In this document: positions 1 through 9,545 of the stretch, in pieces
How the letters are laid out: every line of letters starts with the position of its first letter
Numbering within the stretch: position 1 is the stretch's first letter
Source: Podospora bellae-mahoneyi
Lineage: Eukaryota; Ascomycota; Sordariomycetes; Sordariales; Podosporaceae
Reading direction: 5' to 3'
DNA length: 64,000 bases
NCBI RefSeq assembly: GCF_035222275.1
Contig: NW_026946359.1
Location: 5,456,001 to 5,520,000, forward strand
Translations under genes and position numbers: made by a program
Notes under the pieces: model-generated
Seen by the model: the letters and a program-made list of their open reading frames with translations, nothing else
Told to the model about the DNA's origin: nothing
Database searches by the model: none

Positions 1-1076
1 CCTTTCACGGTGCCAACTTGGGATCGGACGTCTGTTTAAAAGCGGCCAGCGTTTGACCTCGGTGGCTTTCCTATTCAACAGTCAACTTCATTATTTCCCA
101 AAGCATATAAGGGTCAACAAACCCAATCACAGCTCTCAGCTTAGGACTGAAAACCTCTGCACCAAAGGTTTCTAGAACGCTATTTTTATCCACCTTTGCC
201 AAATAGTCTTCCCTAGTGGCTGTTGCCATGGCAGGATCATGATACAGACCTACAAAGTTGTGGATCTCGCGGCTGATAACAGAGTCAGCAGAGCGGATTA
301 CAAAAGAAACGTTTTCGCTTACTCTCGACATGGATACGAAACTATCCTTCTACTTGTTGCATTGTGGGTGATAATCCGCATGCTAACCTTCCTACTGTGC
401 TCGTCTTCATGCCACCATCGAGTTTCAGGGTCTTCAGCCAACGAAGCGGCTGGAATCAGAAAACGGAAACAGGTGTTATAATAGGCAGAGGGCGATGGCT
501 CAATCTTGCTCCCTAGCACCACCTCCGTGGCTAGTGAGTGAACCCCATCTGCTCCGACGACAAGGTCAGCAGAGAGTACACCTCCGTCGGCGAGGGTGAT
601 GGAGGGAGTGGCAGGGTCCTTCAATCTGTCAGCCAAATTTGGCAACAAATAGGGTTTATACTACCCACATATCGCACAACTGCACGTTGCAAGTGAAGTA
701 CCACTGGAGTTCCAGGCCCCTCAACTGCTGTCGCCTTCCTCCTCAACCAAGCATGCAAGTCAACACGGTGGGAAAGCCACAGGTCATAGCCATATCGGGC
801 GCGATTTTGTTCTTGAGGAACAGCAAACAGAGTGTTCAAAGTAAGAGGGTCGAGAAAGGCCATTTCATCTGCCTTGACAAAGCGTTCGGCGACTGGGTCA
901 AGTCCCCATTCAAGGAGAAAGCGAGATGCGTTAGGGGGTACGGTGATGGCGGCTCCGACTTCGTTGTTTGCTGATGTGCGCTCGTAGATCTCTACCCGGT
1001 GACCAGTTCGTCGCAAAGAGACCGCTGCTGACAGCCCGGCGATTCCAGCGCCGACGATGATGATGTGAAGCGACAT
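1..1076 (-). CDS. FAD-dependent monooxygenase, salicylate hydroxylase-like (partial, 3' end outside window)
   Basis: The start ATG is at 1076, directly before an N-terminal Rossmann FAD motif (IIIVGAGIAGLSAA). An internal DLVVGADGVHS is the second FAD motif typical of salicylate-hydroxylase-like class A flavoprotein monooxygenases, which hydroxylate aromatic substrates with NAD(P)H and O2. Two introns fit: 668-619 (joins VVRY to DPATPSIT) and 322-273 (joins SYPCR to DREIHNFVGLYHD). The frame then meets a stop at 71-73, but removing 16 bases at 71-86 restores a family-like continuation (KKATEVKRWPLLNRR) to the window edge. The conserved GDAAH region must lie beyond base 1. The gene is either lightly broken or carries a very small intron. 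The substrate cannot be told from sequence. It is transcribed away from nothing obvious on its right. Confidence 0.8.
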
Positions 1077-2654
1077 TTTACGGTGACAGGTGAGACCCAT
1101 GCGCAAGTACTACTCTGGCAATTTGAGGGCCGTGGGGACCTTTAAATGCGCTGAGTTGGAAATTCTGGGCCAAACGACTCGTACGACGTTGAATCATGTG
1201 GTTGCAATCCCGTGGGGGAACTCCCGCACTGATTTGTTCAACATGGCTGCATGGCTCTTTTATGTGATTTCACTATTTGCAGAGAAAATATGCTTCTATG
1301 CCAATATTTCTCAGCGCTAGTGCTGCACAACACATCTGTTGAAGATTTGGGCAGCACTTGCATGCATAACACATACTTACTTTTGCCGTTGGTAATATAC
1401 GGAAAAAGGTAGGTGCCTATAAAAGTTAGAAAACCTAGTTATATTGAACTATTGATTAAAGACTAGGGAAAGATAAAAGAAACCTAACTAAAAACTAAAA
1501 GAAAGTCGATTTAAGTAAACTAAAAATACTAGTACAAGCTAAAATGCTTTAGAATAGTTTATTAGGCCTAAAATTACTTAGCATTACAAAGCTTTTTGTA
1601 TTTTTTTATGAATAAATGGAATAGTTTTATTATTATAGTACTAATTTAAGTAAAAGATTTATATCTTAAACTTAATTAACTTAGTATAATGTAACGAACC
1701 TCTATCCGGAACCTCTGAAAAGGATACTAGCTAAAAACACTTCTGAACAATTCTAGTTCGGTACAGCTAGTGAGATGGTGAGAAAACACACAAAACAACC
1801 ACAACACCACACATATACCCTTAACAGGTCTCTGAATGAACACACCTGCGTGACAGTGGCTCGCTCACAGGCCGCACTTCACGTAGGACAAAGAAAAGAC
1901 TCTGTGGGCTCGCAGGCCACACAATAAGCACCGGATTGGCCTGATTAGAGGGCCAGAACTGCCTGCACGCATGCAAAGCACAAAATATGTAGAAAATAAG
2001 AGTCGATGATCTGTCTAAAATAGAGTGTCCGAAGCAGACCGCTTATATACATGACCCCTGAACCCCCGAATCCCCAGAGAGCCCCACTTCCTTACTCATA
2101 CCCTCAAGCCTATGGCCGCACCCCAAACCATTAGTATTTAGAGTTCAAAAACCAATTTAATTTAGTTAATAATTTCTAATAGTGTTTGAAGTAAAAAATG
2201 AAAAAAGTAAAGATATTTAAAGTATAAAGGAGTCTTAAAAATACATATTTATTTTTTTCTCGGTAACCCGCACCCTATAGCTTTAGGCTATTACTAGGGT
2301 ATTTCTAAGGTCCCTAATGTGTTTAGTTAACCAATACTATTCCTTTGATAGCTTCGTGGTGCTTGATTGCCTACGTTACTTTTTAACCACCGGCTTTCGA
2401 GGTGTAGGTAGATAATAGTGAGGCCGTGGTGTGGCCAATTAGTCCGTGGACGTGTGACAGGATTAAATTCCAAATGGTGGATTCGAAATATGGATCCGGA
2501 GTCACGGAATGTTACCCTGGCAGGAAGAGATCCTGTGTGAAGTGCTGAAGGAGAATGTGCTGGCAACGATCACTGCAGTTGTTGCTCCCCTACGCAGATT
2601 GCTGGTGATAAGGAACATTCGTCCTATCCACACTGCAGCTCAGATTCCGGCACC
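1077..2654. repeat. AT-rich, RIP-like repeat relic with a less AT-rich core
   Basis: No gene is visible. About 1380-1690 and 2140-2330 are strongly AT-rich with many TA, TTA and TAA words, the texture left by RIP on repeats. The segment about 1690-2130 has normal composition, begins TGTAACG and contains a TATA-like stretch near 2040. That hints at an old terminal-repeat remnant, but no matching end, partner copy or target duplication was found, so no family is assigned. From 2327 to 2654 nothing is recognised. The repeat block sits directly downstream of the agmatinase-like gene. Confidence 0.4.
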
Positions 2655-4126
2655 TCACTCCCCCGCAACTGGGGTCTTCACCATCAAATACAGAAGAGAA
2701 TGCACAACCTCAGCAGCCGCCACGCCCGTTGTCTCACCAGCACCATCATAAGCCGGCGCAACTTCCACGACATCAGCACCCACAACTTTGAGCCCAACCA
2801 GTCCGTCAAGGATAGTCAGTAGCTCCCTCGACGTCCAACCACCCGGCTCAGCAGTTCCCGTTGCTGCATCATTCATTAATCACATTATCACCCGGTTTTG
2901 TTCAACATGACAACTTACCAGGAGCATAAGCAGGATCCAGAACATCAATGTCAACACTGATATAGGTTTTCGCGTCTCCAACCCTGGATTTCAGCCTCTC
3001 GATAATCCCGCTGATACCAAAACGGTCAAGATCCCTGGAGGTAACAAAATCAAACCCGCAACGGCGATCATTCTTCATGTCTTTGACTGGGTGGGCAAGA
3101 GGTGCCCGGATGCCTGCGTGAATGCTGGAGTTTGTAATAAGCCCCTGTACTTTCCGTCAGTGAGTTTAAAACGTGGTTGTTTTCATGAGACTTACCTCCT
3201 CGTGGGCAATGTGGAGGAAGGTTCCGTGGTTTACCGCTCTGGAACTTTTGTCAGCAGATGGGTTCGTTGAAAGAAGGAGAGAAGTGGTCATACCCATAGT
3301 CAGAAACATCACCACCCAACACCTTGGGGTTCCAAGTATCTTAATCATGTACAATATCAGTCTTTGACCCAAAACCATGGCAAGGTGACTGGCCGAAACC
3401 CACCGATATGAGCATCGAAATGAATAACAGAGAGTTTCCCCCATTTCTTGTACGCTGCCCTCAACGCAGACAGCGTGGTGGTATGATCACCTCCCAAGTT
3501 GATAATCCTCGGGACAGGGGACAGGTCCCTAGAAACAGGAGAGCGGGCATTGATGATGTCGTGGCCGGTTTCCAGCTGTTTGAGCGCGACGGTGTTGTCC
3601 AGTCTGGTCATTGGGACGTCTCCGCAGTCGACGATTTTGACGTTGCTTTTGAAGACGTTTTCCCCTGGATGTTGTCAGTTGATTGTGCGTCAAGGGTTTG
3701 TTGGTGCTGGTGACTGGGCTCACCGGTGTATAAACTCCATGCTGCATCTGCGTAAATGCGCGAGGAGCCAGATCTGATTGCTCCGGGGCCGAAGCGGGCT
3801 CCTGGTCGGCCGGTTGTTGCCTGTGGGAAATGGTTAGTTGATGAGGAGTTTTCAGCGGATGGGGCAGCGCTTGCAGTGTCAAATGGTGCACCGAGGACAG
3901 CGATGTCATATTTGAGGCTGTCACGCTTTGAGAGACAGGGCAGATATGGAATGTTGGCATAAGTTGTTAAGCCCCATGGTGTGTCTTCATTGCCGAACGT
4001 GGGTGCGGTAGATAGGGGGGTTTGGGCGAGGTATCGAAAGTTATTATGGGCTTCCAAGCTGTGAGCGACATTGACCAGGGCGAAGCCAATGGCCAGCCAC
4101 ACCAGGGAATGAACAGTGTCTTGCAT
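2655..4126 (-). pseudogene. Secreted agmatinase-like ureohydrolase, probably broken by a one-base frame shift
   Basis: Six exons read well as an arginase/agmatinase-family protein. Exons are 4126-3875, 3820-3724, 3664-3404, 3339-3196, 3144-2919 and 2863-2655. Visible family motifs are RPGARFGPGAIR, NLGGDHTTTL, SVIHFDAHID, HGTFLHIAHEE, YISVDIDVLDPAYAP and GTAEPGGWT, which include the Mn-binding His and Asp clusters. The N-terminus (VHSLVWLAIGFALVNVAHS) looks like a signal peptide, as in many fungal extracytoplasmic members. Agmatinase splits agmatine to putrescine and urea; the exact substrate is inferred only. Intron 1 uses a GC donor. In exon 4 one extra base near 3253 puts the frame into a TGA after NEPIC; without it the protein runs on perfectly. 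The gene is either recently broken or the base is a sequence error. Confidence 0.85.
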
Positions 4127-4996
4127 ATTCAGATTCAATAGAGTTGTTTCAACCTTTCAGTTTGTGATGTGACACAGAGGGCTTGGAGCGGGGATGATGG
4201 GGTGTAAGCGAATGGCTACGGGAATGTTCTTGGGGATGACTCTTGAGTGGAGATGGTACGTAAACAAAGCGCTAATCCGACAACTAGAGGGACCAGGTAC
4301 GGAGTAGATTTCTGTCGTTTATATATTCTTCCCCATCAAATGCATTGAGTAAAATATGGAAAATATAAAGACATGCTTGAAGAGCACTAATCAAGGTTGT
4401 TTTGTTGGACACCAACACACCTCAAGACGATTTACGTCATGGTGGCCGGTACAACCCTAACCCATATCAGATCCATGCTGTGGAGACAAACCCACCTTAT
4501 ATGCTGCCTTCAGATTGCACCATTTCCAACCACCAGTCCTACACGATGCAAAACAACCCGCCAAGCCTCCAACCGGTTGGTCAAGAAGCCTTTTGGCAGC
4601 TGAGATCCAAAGACAGTTACAACTCCATGCACCGTGGCGCTTTTTACAGCTGATGCCCCGTACTACGGAAGTTAACGCGCGCTAGAACGAGTAACTCGAA
4701 GCCTAGAGCGCTCTAGGCCAGGGTTTCTACATCTCGACATCAGTATTGGCCCACAAAAATCGCCGCTTCGACGATGAGCTGAACAATCGGACTAACCGAT
4801 CTTGGTAGTTCAGCTCCATTCATGATGCATTGTTCGCTGATTCCCTCTCGATATGTTGCATCAACGTCACTTCTGCAAACCCCCAGACATAGACAACGAG
4901 ACGAGATAAATCTCTTCGTAGGGGCCAGTCCCTCTTCCAGTTCACTCGTCCTTCCGTCTCCTTCATCCCAATCTGTTGAGCATATCCCTCTGCATC
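4127..4996. other. Intergenic; one unassigned open stretch
   Basis: This is the divergent interval between the agmatinase-like gene and the glycine-zipper gene. An open frame on the plus strand at about 4402-4653 has protein-like composition (rich in Asn, Pro, Tyr and Gln, ending HRGAFYS) but no ATG at its left end and no recognisable family. It could be an exon fragment. A short palindromic stretch, CCTAGAGCGCTCTAGG, lies at about 4702-4717. Nothing else is recognised. Confidence 0.3.
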
Positions 4997-6134
4997 ATGG
5001 GCTTCTTTGACTCAATCGCCAACGCCTTTTCCCGCGATGGCATCGCCACCCGCATCCTCGAAAAGGTGCCCGTGGTCGGCTACGGCGTCGCTGGAGTTCA
5101 AGCGCTAGCCGGCAACACAGAACATGCCAAACGAGCCCTTGCCACCAGCACCAACAGTCTAATCACCACGGCCGGTGCCGTCGGTGGTATGGTTGTCGGT
5201 GGACCAGCTGGTGCCATCGCAGGTGGTGCAGCAGCGTCCACCATCGGCTTGGGAACTGAGTACGCCATCAGCACCACCATCAACGACAAGGACGTCAAGG
5301 GCGATGTTGGGGAGGTTACCGTGCAGAGAGTTGTGACCGACATGGCCATCGGTGGTGTTTCTGGCTTGATTGGCGGCGGAGCTGGTGCCACTGCTGCAGG
5401 CAAGGCAGCAGGTAAAGCCGCGATTGAGGCCACGGCGTCAACGTTGGCCAAGACTGGCTTTGAGGGTGCTGCCAAGGTCATCATCACCAATGTTGGAAAG
5501 AGTGCGGCGGGAGCTGTCACAACCGGTAGTTTGGCATCGCTTGTTCAGGGTGCTAGCAAGTAAGTTTGTGTCTCTTGCGATCTTATTGGTCACACCTCTA
5601 ACTCATGGGCTTAGAAACGTCTTCAACAACACCCCCAACGTCAAGGAACCCGAGCCCAAGCCACCCAAAGTGAGAAAGGTGACGCAGAACCAAGACGCCA
5701 GGGCCAAGGATTTGATCCAGGACCTCAAAGCCTTTGTCCTCCAGTACCCTCTCTACTGGCTCAACGATGCCTACGCGCAAGTTCATCTCTACTGGGAGCC
5801 CGTTGTCATTGCCGGCTTGCCTTGGGACCCGGCGAATCAAGCTGTGCAGGGACAGTATCAGGCCTTTCAGCAGAAGAAGACGGGGAACCCAGCGTTGAAC
5901 GAGAAGCCGTTACGTCAAAAGATCTATGAAGAGCTCAAGCAGATTGTTGATGACCACAACAATGGAGTGCAGCTTGGGGGGAACAAGCAGAAGATTCTGG
6001 ACATGATTATCAAGAAGGAGCCTGGGGGATTTAATGCAGTTTGGGGTGAGGTTGAGTCGGGGATGAATCTGAGGGATCTGAGGCTGCAGAGCTTCAGCGA
6101 GCTGATGATTTTGGAGGTTGAGTTTATGGATTGA
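4997..6134 (+). CDS. Glycine-zipper-rich hypothetical protein
   Basis: Two exons, 4997-5559 and 5615-6134, with a standard GTAAGT...TTAG intron, give a 360-residue protein. Residues about 50-185 are dominated by Gly, Ala, Ser and Thr with repeated GxxxG patterns (GGMVVGGPAGAIAGG, GVSGLIGGGAGATAAGKAAGKAA), a glycine-zipper signature found in membrane-inserting or tightly packed helices. The C-terminal half after the intron is soluble-looking, with a Pro/Lys-rich linker (EPEPKPPKVRKV) and a helical region with Trp and Tyr (QYPLYWLNDAYAQVHLYWEP). There is no classical signal peptide. I do not recognise a named family. The start was chosen because MGFFDSIANAF opens an amphipathic helix; an in-frame ATG upstream at 4976 is possible. 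A membrane role is inference. Confidence 0.75.
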
Positions 6135-6746
6135 GTGTTGAACGAACGGAGGGATTTGCCTGGCGGGCGAGGTTCAAGGTTTGGGATTGTGTTGGCATAT
6201 CATATCATGTATAAAAGAAGCAGATGGAGGAAGGCCGTGGTGTGGTGACTTGCTCGGAAGCTGTTGATCATACGTCCTTTGGGTGTCAATATCCAACTGC
6301 AAATAAACAAGAGAACTAGACTTTCTGGCTCAATAGTGATGACCTTGTAATTCACTTGGACAGATACTAGAAAGAGGTACGTCGACATACGCTGAGGTGG
6401 AAGAGGAGTACACCCACTTCAGGTTCGAAGGACACTCTTGGATAGGGAATGGTGAAGCAGCATATTAATGGTTGTGAGTTGTGTGTCAGGAGATTGATGC
6501 AATCACGCGTGTTTTAACCAGACGTAAGTCTTGAAGAAGCTGTCACGGAGTGATGTTTAATGGCCACCTACCTTATACAGACACAAGTCACAGTGGAGTC
6601 AGGGCTGGCTGGGGGTTGGCTTTACAGGTGGATTATGTGCTTTTATGCTCGTACATGAAATGACTGAAAGCTATCCAAGTGACTGTACCAACCCCTTTCA
6701 ACACAAGTCCATCACCACCTCGAATCCTCTCCATGTCTCTCATCCT
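6135..6746. other. Intergenic, nothing recognised
   Basis: This is the 3' flank shared by two convergent genes. No coding signal, RNA gene or repeat was recognised. Confidence 0.5.
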
Positions 6747-7137
6747 TCATGGAAACTCGTTATCCATCCAGGTCTTGAAGTTGGCGCACATTTCGTCCGT
6801 CCAGAGGGGGTGCGCCGGGTCTGGGTTCTGCTGAGTCCAGGGGGGCATTTGCTTCGGCATAGACTTGTTTTTCACGCGCACATAGATCTTGGTGGCGTTG
6901 TCGGCCACGTCATCCTTGTTGCTCAGATCGAAGCCACCAGCGTTGAGCATGCAATCCACGTCGCTCGGGAGGAAGTAATCCTTGATGGTGCCTTCCCAGG
7001 TAACAGGAGCGGCGGTTGCTGTTGGCTCAGCTTGGGGCTCGCTGGTAGGTGTCAGCCGTGGTGCTTGTTGATGAGACGTGCAGATCAGATCGAACTTACA
7101 CTGGGGGGTTTGTCTCTGGGTTCGTTTCTGAGGCCAT
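6747..7137 (-). CDS. Small hypothetical protein (110 aa)
   Basis: Two exons, 7137-7100 and 7041-6747, are joined by a GTAAGT...CTACCAG intron with a CTGAC branch point. The first 30 residues are Pro/Thr/Glu-rich. The rest (from TWEGTIKDYFLPSDVD to the C-terminal TWMDNEFP) is globular-looking with several Trp. No signal peptide or known domain is seen. The frame continuity across the intron and the clean ATG (preceded by ATC) support a real gene. Function is unknown. Confidence 0.6.
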
Positions 7138-7869
7138 GATGCTTTGGATGAGGGCTTTTTGGAATGATAGCTGTTGATGGGGATGTGTTCTTTGTCTCGG
7201 TGTGTGGAGAGATTCAAGTCTGAGAAATCTGAGAAGCTTCCCTGTTAAAATAGTTGTGGCTGTCTGCACTTTAGTCATAAAATGTGGAGATATGTTCATA
7301 TTCCGGAGTCAATGCCCCGAGTATCCCTGCTGGATTAGAGTGAACTGAGGCTGGCTGAGAGAGAATGGTCTGAGAACATCACAGCGTGCAGCGAAGGCCT
7401 AGATTCCTCTGGGCCACTGTTGGCCTGGAAGTTGACGCTAGAAGTTGATGTCGGCACACGATAGTAGAAGTCCACAGAGACATGATAGGGCGCTGCATGG
7501 CATAGTGGGCCGGGTGAAACGAAAAAGGCATAGCATCTTGTCTTGTGTCTAGCTGAGTGTCGGGGCACTCCCGTGACTGGTGAGTTGACGGATTTGGTTT
7601 ATCACCGGAGTTTATGGCAATAGTTATCGGGAGCCTTAAACTGCTTTCGTCAGCGGTAATGCCCCCTCTCTCAGTGGCTGTCGTGAGACAAGCTGAACAT
7701 GCAGGGCCGCCCAATCAGAGCTTGACGGGGCATCATACCGACACCAGCAAAGAGCATCTAGATTACATGTGCTCAATTTTTGTTAATTGAGCAGGATTGA
7801 AGCGGGCTTTCTCATCATTGTGATAGCGACATGAATCTACAGGAACCAACAAAAGTAGGTAACGTACGT
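7138..7869. other. Intergenic, nothing recognised
   Basis: This is promoter-side sequence of the small hypothetical gene running up to the left end of a transposon relic. The short open frames here have no protein-like features. Confidence 0.45.
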
Positions 7870-7920
7870 TATCAGTGAGTGAGGCATATCAGTGAGTGAG
7901 GCATATCAGTGAGTGGGGCA
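7870..7920. repeat. Three tandem 17-base repeats at transposon left end
   Basis: The unit TATCAGTGAGTGAGGCA occurs at 7870-7886 and 7887-7903, and again with one change (GGGGCA) at 7904-7920. It lies just outside the transposase reading frame and probably represents terminal or subterminal transposase-binding repeats. Confidence 0.8.
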
Positions 7921-8720
7921 CTTTCGACGCGACGCGACATCTTTATACTTAACAACCACTTTTCTCTACCATCAAAGATGCCCTCTACTTCAAAAGAAAG
8001 CCAATAATCTTGGCTCTCCAGGCTCTTCAAAATGACGAAAAGCTAAGCATACGGGCTGCGGCTAAGGCCTATGGAGTCTCCCAGGCAACGCTAGGGCGCC
8101 GACGTGCTGGCAAGTCTGTACAATGCGATACTATACCTAAGTCGAAAAAGCTTACTTAATTAAAAGAGAAGGCTGTTATATACTATATTATTAGGCTATT
8201 TACCTAAGCTTTTTTACCGGAATTGAGTAATATAAAAGATATAAGTAACTAACTACTATACGCCCGTAACGCACCTCCTATCGGTAAGCTCCAGGTATAC
8301 CGATTCGTTAAACGTTAATTAAAATTCCGGATATATTTTATATATAAATACGATTACTAAAAAGCTAAGTATAAGAATTTAAAGGTTATTATGGAGTGGT
8401 TTATATTTATACGGAATAATAAAATTAAATATAGTATTATGAATAATAATATTTATAATTTTGATAAAATTAGATTTATAATAGATATTATCTTCCTAGG
8501 TATAATAATTATTAAAGGACTTTAATAAAGTAAAAATTAGTTTAATTTAATAACCATAAATTAGTAACGGTAATCTAGGAAATTAATATTTTTAGTTAAG
8601 CTATTTCTCCGTTTATTATTTTAACTATATACTAAATATAATTTACTATTTGTTTAATATATTATGATTACTAATAATAATTAAAATGTTAACTTAATAA
8701 GTTTAAATTAAATTAAATAT
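7870..8720 (+). mobile_element. Fot1/pogo-like Tc1-mariner DNA transposon relic, RIP-mutated
   Basis: From about 8003 the plus strand reads as the start of a pogo/Fot1-type transposase: PIILALQALQND, then a psq-like helix-turn-helix (IRAAAKAYGVSQATLGRRRAG). Further matches to the family order follow in the same frame (LPELSNIKDISN, RNAPPIGKLQVYRFVKR, KYDY, NIYNFD). Many stops appear after about 8157 and all are TAA, as expected from C-to-T change of CAA codons. Coding sequence is lost by about 8540 and AT-rich sequence runs to about 8720, so the catalytic DDE part is decayed or absent. Three 17-base direct repeats at 7870-7920 probably belong to the left end. No matching right end was found. 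The element cannot make transposase. Confidence 0.75.
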
Positions 8721-9545
8721 TTAACCAGGTTTTTGTCCAGTGATAGGGTTTACTTGGTGCTTGCCTAGCTAGTCGGCCTTTGCCTTCCGATCCAACCCTG
8801 ATAGGTACACACCTACTTATGAATTATGAATAAATAAAATGACTTTTGCGGCCGATATGTCCTTATGATACTCACAGTTACTGCATCTTATCTCTGTTGG
8901 GCAACAGCCTTTTGATCCCAATGAGGGAGAGCCACACCACAACTCTATACTGGGCTCAATTTTGCAATCGGAAACCGGCAAGATCCGAGCAAGGAGAGAA
9001 GTTGGTGACTCTCCTGGGGAGAATCGAGTGTTATCGACTCCTCGCTCTAGACCACCTCAGCCGGGAGGACCTCCCCAAATTGGCACGAGCACAATGTGAC
9101 CAGACCCAATATCACCCAGCTCCTTGATAGTGCGACACGCCGACAATCGGATTCCGACTCATGCATGGCCGGACGCGAGGTCTTGAATTGGGTAGAGTCC
9201 AATTCTGTTTCCAATAGTTAAGGATTCTGCTACAGCTACGCTAACCGTTCCGGCCTTGGCCGCCCGTTCTGGCTGGCTGAATGTACGGCGGGAGCAGAGC
9301 TGACAAACGCACATGGCTAGCTCACCGGGTTCAGCTGGTTGTTTGGGTCATGGCTGACCCTCTTGATGGGCGCGTAAGTCAACACCGTCGACATGCACGG
9401 TGCGCCTCAGGGACATGATGGAGATATCAGACGCGACATGAAATGACCAGCCACATTGTTTTATATGATCTCTCGCCCGGCTCCCGCTGTCAGGATTGAG
9501 CTGTCAGCAAGATCACAACATTCGACGCAGCACAACTTGACCACA
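8721..9545. other. Intergenic, upstream of laccase
   Basis: Composition returns to normal after the AT-rich transposon relic. No gene is recognised. The last few hundred bases should hold the laccase promoter; no specific site is called. Confidence 0.4.

Noticed and set aside
1690-2130. Possible solo long terminal repeat beginning TGTAACG
   Set aside because: No matching second end, target duplication or partner copy in the window; kept only as part of an AT-rich repeat relic.
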